Positions 41,012 through 53,000 of a DNA stretch of 64,000 nt are shown here, piece by piece (position 1 is the first letter of the stretch; each line of letters starts with the position of its first letter). The notes below the pieces were generated by a model. The model ran no database searches, was not told the origin of the DNA, and was given only the letters and a program-made list of their open reading frames with translations. The DNA is from Streptomyces albospinus (GTDB lineage: Bacteria; Actinomycetota; Actinomycetes; Streptomycetales; Streptomycetaceae), in assembly GCF_014648695.1 (NCBI RefSeq), contig NZ_BMRP01000001.1:332680-396679 (forward strand), read 5' to 3'. The position numbers were made by a program, and so were the translations under genes.

Positions 41012-44000
41012 ATGGACGACAAGCGTGCTCTTCTCTTGAAATTGCTGACCGCCGTACAGCAGCAGGCAGTTCCCGCCGCTCCGGATACTCCGGAAACCGC
41101 GGATATCGCGGTCGTCGGACTGGCCGGGCGTTACCCCTCGGCGCGCACACCGGATGAGCTGTGGCGCAATGTCGTCGACGGTGAGAACTGCATCAGTGAG
41201 GTACCCGCCGACCGCTGGGACGTGGCGGCGCACTTCCACCCCGAGGCGAAGGACGGGCGCAGCTACAGCAAGTGGGGCGGCTGGCTCTCCGACGTCGACA
41301 AGTTCGATCCGCTGCTCTTCCAGATCTCGCCGTCCGACGCCGAGGAAATGGACCCGCAGGAGCGGCTGTTCCTGGAGACGGCCTGGGCGACCATCGAGGA
41401 CGCGGGATACCGGCCGCGCGGACTGACCGACGCCCATCCGGTGGGTGTCTTCGCCGGGGTGATGAACAACGACTACGAGCTGCTGGCCGGGGAGAGCAGT
41501 GCGTACGGGGTGCACACCCATGCGCGCTCCGCCCACTGGTCCATCGCGAACCGGGTCTCCTACGCCCTCGACCTGCGCGGACCGAGCCTCACCGTGGACA
41601 GCGCCTGCTCGGCCTCGCTCACCGCCATCCACCTGGCCTGCGAAAGCCTGCGGCGCGGCGAGTGCCGGATGGCGATCGCCGGCGGGGTCAACCTCATCCT
41701 GCACCCGCTCCACCTGGGGATGCTCGCCGACCGCCAGATGATCTCCCGCGGTGACCGGTGCCGGAGCTTCGGTGCCGGCGCGGACGGATTCGTCGACGGC
41801 GAAGGCGTGGGCGCCGTCCTCCTCAAACCGCTGGCCGAGGCGGAGGCCGACGGCGACCGCATCTACGCCGTCCTGAAGGGCTCCGCGCTCAACGCCGGTG
41901 GCCGGACCAGCGGTTACACCGTGCCCAACCCCTCGGCACAAGCGGAGGTGATCGGAGCCGCGCTGCGCCGGGCCCGGGTCGACCCCCGCACCGTCACCTA
42001 CATCGAGGCGCACGGCACCGGCACCCCGCTCGGTGACCCGATCGAGATCGCCGGGCTGCGCGAGGCGTTCCGCGCCGGCGGCGCGGAGCGGGGCAGCTGC
42101 GCCCTCGGCTCGCTGAAGTCCAACATCGGCCACCTGGAGTCGGCCGCCGGCATCGCCGGCCTGACCAAGGTGCTGATGCAGCTCAAGCACGGTGTCCTGC
42201 CGCCCTCGCTGCACTCCGCCGAACTGAACCCGGACATCGACCTGTCCGGCACCCCCTTCCGGGTGCAGCAGGAAGCCGCGCCCTGGACCCGTCAGGTGGT
42301 GCGCGACGCGGACGGCCGGGAGCGGGAGCTGCCGCGCCGGGCCGGGATCAGCTCCTTCGGCGGCGGCGGGGCGAACGCGCATCTCGTCGTCGAGGAGTAC
42401 CGGGGGAAGCGGGCGGCCACCACGGACCGCACGGGACCCGAGCTGATCGTCCTGTCCGCCCTCAGCGAGGAACGGCTGCGGGCCTACGCGGGCGAGCTCG
42501 CCGACTTCCTGGAGCGGCAGCCCGCCGACGCCGGGGCCCTCGACGCCTGCCTCACGGTGGCCGCCGAGGTCCTGCGGGTCCGGCCGGAGGACCTGGACCC
42601 GGACGCGGAACTCACCGACCACGGCTGCTCGGCCGCCGAACTGACCGCGCTGAGCGAGCGCCTGGGACGGGACACGACCGTGCTCGGCACGGCCACGCTG
42701 CGCGAACTGGCCGGCGGGAAGCCGGCGATCTCCCTCGCCGACTTCGCGCACACCCTGCGCGTCGGGCGGGAGCAGTTGGACGTCCGGCTCGCGTTCCCGG
42801 CGACCGGCCCGGACCGGGTGCGCGACGTGCTGCGGGCGGTGGCCTCCGGCGCGGAGACCGGCATCGAGCTGAACGACAGCAGCCGCACCCGCCGCGGGCT
42901 GGGCGGCGACGCGCCGGACCGCTTCGCACAGGCCCTGGTCCACGGCGATCTGGGGACCGCCGCCCGGCTGTGGACCGAGGGGGTCCAGGCGGACTGGCCC
43001 GACACCGGCGCCCGCCGGATCGGCCTGCCGACCTACCCCTTCGCCCGCAAGCGCTACTGGATCCCGCTTCCCGCACGGGAGGCGCTGCCCGCGCCGGGGA
43101 CGCCGCGCGCTCCCCGGGCGGCGGGGGCCGAGCCGAGCGCCGTGGCCGAGCCCGCCCTCGCGCCGGTGGCGCCGGACGACCGGGCGCTCGGCTACTACCA
43201 GCCGGTCTGGTGCCCCGAGGAACTCGCCGCGCCGCACCCGGCGCCACCGGAGAACGGCCGGGTGGTGGTGCTCACCGCCGGCGAACCCGACGCCTTCGCC
43301 CAGGCGTTACTCCGCCACCACCCCGGAGCCGAGCTGGTCCGACTCGACCGGGACGACCCGGCGGAGGTGCTCACCGCGCCGGTGCGGCACCTCTACCACC
43401 TCGGCGGGCTGCGGCGGCCGGACGGGGTGACCGAGGGACTGCGCGACGGCGTGCTGGCGCTGTTCCGGACCCACGGTCTCGGCACCCGGCTCACCGTGGT
43501 GACCAGCGGCGCGTACGACGACAACCCGCACGCGGCGGGCATCCTGGGGTTCGCCCAGATCGTGGCCGCCGAGCGCCCGGACGCCGACGTCACCTGCATC
43601 GACGTGGCCGGCACCGATCCGCAGGCGGCACTGGCCGCGGTGCTGGTGGAGCCCCCGGACCCGGCCGGGCGGGCGGTCCTGCTGCGGGACGGCAGACGGT
43701 ACGTCAGGCGTCTGATCGAGACCCCGCTGCCGGCGCCCGACCGCTCGCCCTACCGGAGCGGCGGCACCTACCTCCTGGTCGGCGGGACCGGTGGCATCGG
43801 CCGCGCGCTCTCGGAGGAGCTCGCCCGGCGGTACCGGGCCCGTCTGGTCTGGGTCAGCCGCAGCCCCCTCGGCCCCGAACAGCGGGCCACCGCCGAGCGG
43901 GTGCGCGAGGCGGGTGGACAGCTGCTGCATCTGCGCGCCGACGCCGCGGACCCGTCCGCGCTGCGTGCGGCGATGGCCGAGGCCCGGCAGCACTTCGGCG

Positions 44001-47000
44001 CGCTGCACGGCGTGTTCCACGCGGCCATGGCGTTCAACGCCAGCACCCTGGCCGAACTCACCGAGTCGGAGCTGCGCAGCGCGCTGGCCGCCAAGATCGA
44101 CGGTTCGGTCGCGCTGACCGCCGCGCTGGCCGACGAGCCGCTGGACTTCCTGGCGTTCTTCAGCTCGGTCGGCTCCTTCGTCAGCGCCGCGGGCAACGCC
44201 GCCTACGTGGCCGCGAGCGCCTTCCAGGACTCCTACGGCCGACTGCTGTCCACCCGGCTTCCGTACCCGGTACGGGTGGTCAACTGGGGCTACTGGGGCC
44301 CGGTCGGCTCCGGAGCGCAGCCGGGCCTCCAGCAGATCTTCCGGCGCAACGGCGTCGAGTCCTTCTCGGTGCGCGAAGGGCTGGACGCCCTGGAGCGGGT
44401 GCTGGTCCACGGCCCCGTCCAGGTCATGCCGATCCGAGCGGACCGGCGGGCCCTGGAGGCACTGGGCCACCGCGCCTCGGCACTGGTCGGACGGATCGCC
44501 GAGCCGACGCCCGCAGGGCCGGGTGCCCAAGCCGTCCTCGCCGGGTACGACCGGCTCTCCGCGCTCTGCGAAACCGCGCTGCTCGACGTCTACCGGCGGA
44601 TGGGCGCCTTCACCGCGCCCGGCCAGCGGGAGAGCGTGACCGGACTCGCCGACCGGCTCGGCATCGTCCCCAAGTACCGCCGGCTGCACGCGGCCCTGCT
44701 GAACATCCTCGCCGACGCCGGCCACCTGGCCGTGCGGGGAGACGCCGTCGAGGTCCTCGCGGCCGGGGCCGCCACCCCCGCGGACCGCCGGGAACGAGAG
44801 TTGGACCGGATCGCCGCCGACCACCCGGACATCACCGCCACGGTGGAGCTGACCCGGCTGTTCCTGCGGAGCTACCCGCAGGTGCTGCGGGGCGAGGTCG
44901 GTGCCACCGAGATCATGTTCCCGAACGCGTCGATGGACCTGGTGGAGGACTTCTACCGGGGCAACCCGCTCACCGACTCCTTCAACGAGCTGGTCGCCGA
45001 CGCGGTCGCCGAGCACGCGCGGCGGCGGGTGCCCGAGCTCGTCGCCGACGAGCGGCTGCGCGTCGTGGAGTTCGGGGCGGGCACCGGCGCCACCACGGAC
45101 CGGGTCCTGCCCGCACTGTCCCCCTGGGCCGACCGCGCCGAGTACGTCTTCACCGACATCTCGCCGCAGTTCCTGGAGGCTGCCGAGGAGCGGTTCGGCA
45201 CCCGCCACCCGTTCACCCGGTTCCGCATGCTCAACCTCGAACGTCCCCTCGCCGAGCAGGGTTTCCTGCCCGGCAGTGCGGACGTCGTGGTGGCCACCAA
45301 CGTCGTGCACGCCACCGGTGACCTGCGCCGCACGCTGCGCACGGCGCGGGAACTGCTGCGCCCCGGTGGGTGGCTGGTGCTCAACGAGCTGACCTCGATC
45401 CGCAGCAGCATCACCGTCACCGGCGGTGTGCTGGAGGGCTGGTGGGCGTTCACCGACCCGGAGCTGCGGCTCAAGGACGCCCCGCTGGCCACTCCGCAGA
45501 CCTGGCAGCGGCTCCTGAACGAGGAGGGGTTCACCGACACCCTGGTGCTGGACCGCGGCGCGGCCCTCGGTCAGCACGTGCTCATCGGGGTCAACGCCGT
45601 ACCGGCCACCGGAGCCCCGGCTGCCGCGCCGGCCGTTGCCACGGTGCCGTCACCGGCCGGGCACGCCGCCGCGGCGGGCCGGGGGCTGCTGACCCAGGTC
45701 GGCGACCTCGTCGCAGCCACCCTGAAACTGGACGAACCGGTCGACCCCGAGCGGCTGCTGTCCGACTACGGCTTCGACTCGCTCAGCGGCATGAAGATCG
45801 CGGCGGCGATCGAGGAGGAACTCGGCCTGCGGGTCCGGCTGGGCGACCTGCTCCAGCACCCCACCCTGCGCGAGTTCGCCGACCACCTCGCCGGCCTGAT
45901 CGGTGACGGGCCGCTCGCCGCTCAGGGCCCGTCGCCGCAGCCCCGGCGGGAAGCGATCGCCTTCCCGCTCTCGGCGGGCCAGCGGGCGCTGAGCGTCATC
46001 GAGCGCACCGCCCCCGGCAATTACGCCTACAACCTGCCGCTGGCCTTCTGGCTCGAACCGGACACCGATGAAGCCGCCCTTCGCGCGGCGCTCCAGTCGG
46101 TGGTCGACCGGCATCCCCAGCTGCGCGCCCGGGTGACCGGTGACCAGCAGATCGTCGAACCCGCCCAGGAGCTCACCGTCGACCGGCGGCAGCTGGCCAC
46201 CGGTGAGCCGGACGAGGTCCGCGAGGCGGCCCGGGCGGCGGTCCGTGAGCCCTTCGACCTGGCTCGCGGGCCGCTGCTGCGGGTCACCCTGTTCGCCCTG
46301 GCGGACGGTCGGCGGGTACTGCTTCTCACCTTCCACCACATCGTCTTCGACGGCCTGTCCATCGCCGTGTTCCTGCGCGAGCTGGCCGCGTTCTACCGGC
46401 AGTGCCCGCCCACGACCGCGCCCTCCGCGACGTTCTCCGACTTCGTCGACTGGCAGACCGGGATGCTGGGTTCGGAGCACGGTGACCGGCTGCGCGCCTA
46501 CTGGCTGCGGCAGCTCTCCGGTGAGCTGCCCACGCTCCACCTGCCCCTGGACCGCCCCCGACCGGCCGTGCCGAGCTACCGGGGCGCCTCGGTCGAAGGC
46601 CGGCTGACCGTACGGCAGATCCAGGCTGCCCGCCGGCTGGCCGCCGAGGAGCGGACCTCGCTCTTCGCGGTCCTGCTCGCCGTCTACGCCGCCCTGCTGC
46701 ACCGCTACTCCCAGCAGGACCGCATCCTCATCGGCACCCCCGTCGCCGGACGCCCGTCCCCGCAGTACGCCGAGGTGCTCGGCTACTTCATGAACATGGT
46801 CGTCCTCAAGCACGACATCGACCCGGAGCAGGACTTCCGGGCCCTGCTGCGCGAGGCACGGGACACCGTCCTCGCGGCACTGGAGCACAGTGACTACCCG
46901 CTCCTGACGCTCACTCAGGAACTGCGCGGGTCACGGCTCTTCGACACCGCCTTCTACTTCCAGAACTGGGTCGAGGACGACACCGACACCGCCCCGGTGT

Positions 47001-50000
47001 CCGGTGTGTTCCCCGGCGTCCACCAGGAAGGCGAGTTCGACGTCACGCTGGAGATCGTGGAGGAGCCCGACGGGGCCCGGTACTGCCTCAAGTACAACCC
47101 GGACCTCTTCGACGAGGACACCGTGCGGCGGCTCGGCGCGCACTTCGGCGTGCTGCTCGACTCCGCGCTGGCCGGACCGGACCAAGCCCTCGACCGCCTG
47201 CCCCTGCTGAGCGCCGACGAACGGGCCGCGGCCCAGGAGCGGCACCGGCGGGTACGGCGGGACTACCCCGAGGACCGCATCCTGCCCGCGCTGCTCGCCG
47301 AGCAGGCCCGTCGCACGCCCGAGGCGATCGCGGTGTCCGACCGGGACGGCACACTGACCTACCGGGAGCTGACGGCCCGGACCGAGGGGCTCGCCGCCCG
47401 CCTCCGGCACCGCGGAGTCGGGCCGGGGCGCCGGGTCGGCGTGCTGGTCGACCGGTCCGCGGACATGCTCGTCGCCCTGCTCGGCGTGCTCGCGGCCGGT
47501 GGCGCCTATGTGCCACTGGACCCCGACTACCCGGTCGAGCGGCTCCGGTACATGGCCGAGGACGCCGGACTTCACCTGCTACTGGTGCGCTCCCGCGGAA
47601 CGCACCCCGACCTCGGCGCACCCGTGCTGCCGGTCGACGCACCGGACGACGGCACCGACGGGACCGGCGCGACCGCCGACGGACACCGGCCGGGGGAGGG
47701 CGCCGGGCCGACCGCGGACGATCCCGCGTACGTGATCTACACCTCGGGGTCGACCGGTCGCCCCAAGGGCGTCCAGGTGCCGCACCGGGCGCTGGCCAAC
47801 CTCCTCCTGTCGATGGCCGAGGAGCCCGGCCTGGCGGCCGGCGACCACCTGCTGGCTCTCACCACCGTCTGCTTCGACATCGCCGCCCTGGAACTGTTCC
47901 TGCCGCTGATCACCGGCGGCCGGGTGGAGATCGTGCCCACCGAAGTCGCCCGGGACGGCGTCCTCCTGCGCCGCCTGCTCGACGCGAGCCCGGCCACCGT
48001 GGTCCAGGCCACCCCCGCCACCTGGAAGATGCTGCTCGCCGCCGGCTGGTCGGGCAGTCCCGGACTGAAGGTGCTGTGCGGGGGCGAGGCCCTCGACCAG
48101 GACACCGCCGAGCAACTGCTGGCCCGCGCCGGACAGGTGTGGAACATGTTCGGGCCGACCGAGACCACCATCTGGTCGGCCGTCTGCCGGCTCGTGCCCG
48201 GCGAGCGGGTCACCATCGGCCACCCGATCGCCAACACCCGGCTGCACGTGCTCGACACCCGGGGCCGGCCGGTGCCCGCGGGCGTGCCCGGTGAGCTGTA
48301 CATCGGGGGCGCGGGCCTGGCCACCGGATATCTGGGCCGCCCGGAGCTGACCGCGGAACGGTTCGTCACCCTGGACGGCGACCGTCGCTACCGCACCGGT
48401 GACCTGGTGCGGTCACTGCCCGACGGCCGGATCGAGTACCTGGGAAGGCTCGACGCCCAGGTGAAGGTCCGTGGCTTCCGGATCGAACCGGGCGAGATCG
48501 AAGCGGTGCTGCGCACCCGGCCCGGTGTCCGCGAGGCCGTCGTGGTCGCCCGCCGCACCGCCGGTGAGAACGTCCTGCACGCCTTCCTGGTGCTCGACGA
48601 CGGTGCCGCGGCACCGCACCGCGAGGCGCTGGCCGAGTGGCTGCCCGCGCACATGGTCCCGGAGGTCCTGTTCCCGGTGGCGTCGCTGCCGCAGACCCTC
48701 AACGGGAAGGTGGACCGCGGCAGGCTGACCGACGCGCCGCTGGCCGAGCTGGGCGCAGCGGCGTCGGGCGCGGCGGTCGCCCCGGAGCCCCGGGTGCGCG
48801 CGACCGGCACCGCAGAGGGCCCCGCGGTCCGTACCGCGGAGCTGACCGCACTGATCGCGGACCTCCTCGGCACGGACCCCTCGCTGGTCCCCCCGGACGT
48901 CCCGCTCGGCCAACTCGGCATGAACTCGGTCAGCTTCACCGCGCTCAGCACCCGCATCAGCGAGCGGTACGGCACCGAAGTGCTGCCGACGCTGTTCTAC
49001 CGCTATCCGACGGTCGCCGCGGTGGCCGCCCACCTGGGCGCCCGCCCAGGCGACGGCCCGCGCGACGAGGCGCCGCCGGCCGGTGCCGTCCGCCCGGCTC
49101 CGGCCCGGGTGACCACCCCCGCCGAGGACTCCGCGGGTGCCGTGGCCGCGGCCGGCAGTGCCCCGGTCGGCGCCGACCGCACCGCGGCCGGTGAGATCGC
49201 GATCGTCGGCATGGCCGGCCGGCTGCCCGGCTCCGCCGATCTCACGGAGTTCTGGGAGAACTTGGAGCAGGGCAGGGACCTGGTCACCGAGATCCCCGCC
49301 GAGCGCTGGGACTGGCGCGCGCACACGGAGAGCTCCCGCTCCCGCTGGGGCGGATTCCTCTCCGGTGTGGACCGCTTCGACGCCGCCTTCTTCGGGATCT
49401 CGCCCCGCGAGGCCGAGCTGATGGACCCTCAGCAGCGCCTGCTCCTCGAAGTGGTGTGGGCGGCGTTCGAGGACGCCGGTTACCGGCCCTCGGACCTCGC
49501 GGGCAAGCGGGTCGGGGTCTTCATCGGCACCACCAACTCCGACTACACCGAGGTGCTGCGGGCCGCCGGACGGGCGGCCGAGCCGCACACCCTCACCGGC
49601 GCCGCCCAGTCGATCATTCCGAACCGCATCTCGTACCTCCTCGACCTGCGCGGCCCCAGCGTCGCGGTGGACACGGCCTGTTCCAGCTCGCTGACCGCCG
49701 TGCAGCAAGCGGTCACCGCGCTGCGCGACGGCACCTGCGACCTCGCGATCGCGGGCGGGGTCAGCCTGATCCTCGACCCGGGGCTCTACACCGCCCTCAG
49801 CCGCAACGAGATGCTCAGTGAGGACGGCCGGTGCAAGGCGTTCGACGCCTCCGCCAACGGCTATGTGCGTGGTGAGGGCGTGGGCGTGGTGGTGCTGCGG
49901 GACCACGCGGCTGCACGTCGGGACGGTGACCGGGTGGCCGCGGTGATCAAGGCGGTCGCGGTCAACCACGGTGGCCGCACCACCTCGCTCACCTCGCCCA

Positions 50001-53000
50001 ACCCCGACGCGCAGGCCGATCTGCTCGTCGCGGCCTACCGGGCGGCGGGCATCGACCCCCGCACGGTCGGCTACATCGAGGCGCACGGCACCGGCACCGC
50101 GCTCGGCGACCCGATCGAGATCACCGGTCTGACCGAGGCGTTCGGACGGCTGCGCGGAGACACCGAGGCGACGGAGCCGAGCTGCGGCATCGGCTCGGTG
50201 AAGACCAACATCGGTCATCTGGAGGCTGCCGCGGGGATCGCCGGGCTGCTCAAGGTCGTGCTGGCCCTGCGGCACCGGACCCTCCCGGCCAGCCTGCACT
50301 TCCGCGAGCGCAACCCCTACCTCGAACTGGACGGCAGCCCGTTCGAGATCGTCGACACCACCCGGCCCTGGCCGGCACCCGCGGCCGAGGACGGCTCCCC
50401 ACTGCCCCGCCGGGCGGGCGTCAGCTCCTTCGGCTTCGGCGGCGCCAACGCGCATGTGGTGGTCGAGGAGGCGCCGGCCGTGCCGCACGCTCCGCACCGC
50501 GCGGAGGAGGAGCTGTTCGTCCTGTCCGCCCGGACCGAGCGCGGTCTGCGGGAGCAGGCCCGGCGGTTGGCCGCCTTCGTCCGACGGACGAAGCCCGCGC
50601 CCGCCGACGTGGCCTTCACCCTGCGCACCGGCCGGGAGGCCATGGAGGAGCGGCTCGCCTTCGTCGCCCGTAGCCACGCCGAGCTGCTGGAACACCTTGA
50701 CGCCGGAGCCGAGGGCCGGGCCGGGGCGGGGGCGTTGCGCGCCCGGGTCGCCGGTGGGCGACGCCGCACCGCGGCCTCGCGCGGCGCGGCCTGGCAGGAC
50801 TTCGTCCGTGCGCTGTCGGCCGAGCGGGACCTGGTGTCGCTCGCTCAGTTGTGGACCGACGGTGCGGACGTGGACTGGTCCGCGCTGCCGCCGGCCCGCC
50901 GGCTCGGCCTGCCCACCTATCCGTTCGAGCCGACCCGGCACTGGGCCGACGCCCCGGCCCCCGCCGACGCCCCGGCCCTGACCGGTGCCCCGGCCGACGG
51001 TGCCGCGCTGTTGGACGAGAACATCTCGACGTTCGACGAAGCCGCCTTCGCCAAGCGGCTCACCGGGGCGGAGTTCTACCTCGCCGATCACCAGGTCGGC
51101 GACGAACGGGTGCTGCCCGGCGTGGTGTACCTGGAGATGGCACGGCTCGCCGGCGAGCGGGCGCACGGTGCCGCCGCGGTCCGCCGGATCGACGACGTCG
51201 TCTGGGCCGCGCCCGTCGCCCTCGCGCCCGGCCGCCACAAGGACCTGCGGGTGGTCGTGGCGCCCTCCGGAGCGTTCGAGATCGCGGGCGAGCGACCGCA
51301 CGCCCGCGGCCGTGTGGTCTTCGACGCGCCCGGCACGGACGCGGCCCCGCCCCGTGAACGGATCGACCCGGCCGCGGTGCGTGACCGGTGTGCCCGGCGT
51401 CGCACCCGGCAGGAGGCCTACGCCTACTTCCGCACCCTGGGTTTCCAGTACGGTCCGGCCTTCCAGGTCATCGAGGAGCTGGCGCTCGGTGACGGCGAGG
51501 CCCTGGCCCGGCTTCGCCGCCCCGAGACCGGCGCACACCGGTTCCACCCCTCGCTCCTCGACGGAGCACTCCAGACGGCCGGCTGGCTGGTGCCGGGCTC
51601 GACACCGCACCTGCCCTACTCGATCGGGTCGGTGCAGCTCCTCGCCGAACTCCCGGCCGAGTGCCTGGTGCACGCCGAGCTGGTGGAGAGCCGCGCGGAC
51701 GCCCAGCTCTTCCGCATCACCCTGGCCGCCCCCGACGGCACGGTGGTGGCACGCATCGAGCGGTTCACCCTGCGCGCCGTACCGCAGGCCGAGCCCGAGG
51801 TGCACGCCTTCGAGCCGGTGTGGCAGGAGACCGGCACCGCACCGGAGCCCGCCCCGCGGGCCGTGGCCGGTCCGCTGGCCGTCCTCGACACCGGGGACGG
51901 ACGCGCCCGGGAGCTCCGGGACGAACTGGCGCGGCTCGCACCGGAATTGGCGGTGCGCGTCGGCGACGTGGGGACGGCCTCGCACGTCGTCCACCTCGCC
52001 ACCGGGGACGGGCTCGACGCGGCGCTGCGCGACGGGTTCCACACGGCCCTCGATGTGTGCCGGACCCGGATCGCCGGCTCCGGCGGGCCGCTGCGCTACC
52101 TCTACGTGCACGACGACCGGGCTGGTGCCGCCGGGGCGGCACACCGCGCGCTCGACGGTTTCGCCCGATCGATCGGCCAGGAGTACCCCGAGATCCGGAT
52201 GAGCGTGCTGGGCCGCACCGGCTCCGCGACCGCCTCCGTCCGGGAGCTCGCCGCACTGGTGCTCGCCGAACTCTCCGGCGGTGAACCGGAGGTGCAGACC
52301 GGTGCCGGTCGGCGCACTACCCGCGCCTGGCGCGCACTCGCCCTGCCCGAGACCGGCGCCTCGCCGCTGGCCCGGGACGGTGCCCACCTGGTCACCGGCG
52401 GCTCCGGGAAGCTGGGCCGGCTGGTCGCCGAACGGATCGCCCGGCACCCCGGCGCCCGCATCGTGCTGGTCAGCCGGTCCGCACCGGACGGGCCGCTGCC
52501 GGACGGCTGGCTGCACCTGCCGGCCGACGTCGGTGTGCGGGCCGACGTCGAGCGGGTGGTGGACGAGGCCCGGCGCCGGTTCGGGCGCATCGCCGGTGTG
52601 GTGCACGCGGCGGGCACCCTGCGGGACTCGCTGGCGCTGCACAAGAGCCGGGCGGACGCCGACGCGGTGCTCGCGCCCAAGGTGTACGGCCTGGTCCATC
52701 TCGACGAGGCGACCCGGGCGGACGACCTCGACTACTTCCTCGCGTTCGGCTCGACCGCCGCGGTGTTCGGCAACGTCGGGCAGACCGACTACGCCTTCGC
52801 CAACGGCTTCCTCGACCACTATCTGGAGCGGCGTCCCGGCCGCAGCCTGACGGTCGACTGGTCGCTCTGGCGCGACGGCGGCATGACCCTCACCGCCGAG
52901 GCCCGGCAGGGCATGTGGCGCGAGTTCGGCATGGAGCCGCTGCCCACCGGGGCCGCGCTCGACGCGCTGGAGGGCGCGCTGGCCGCCGGTGCCTCCCGGG

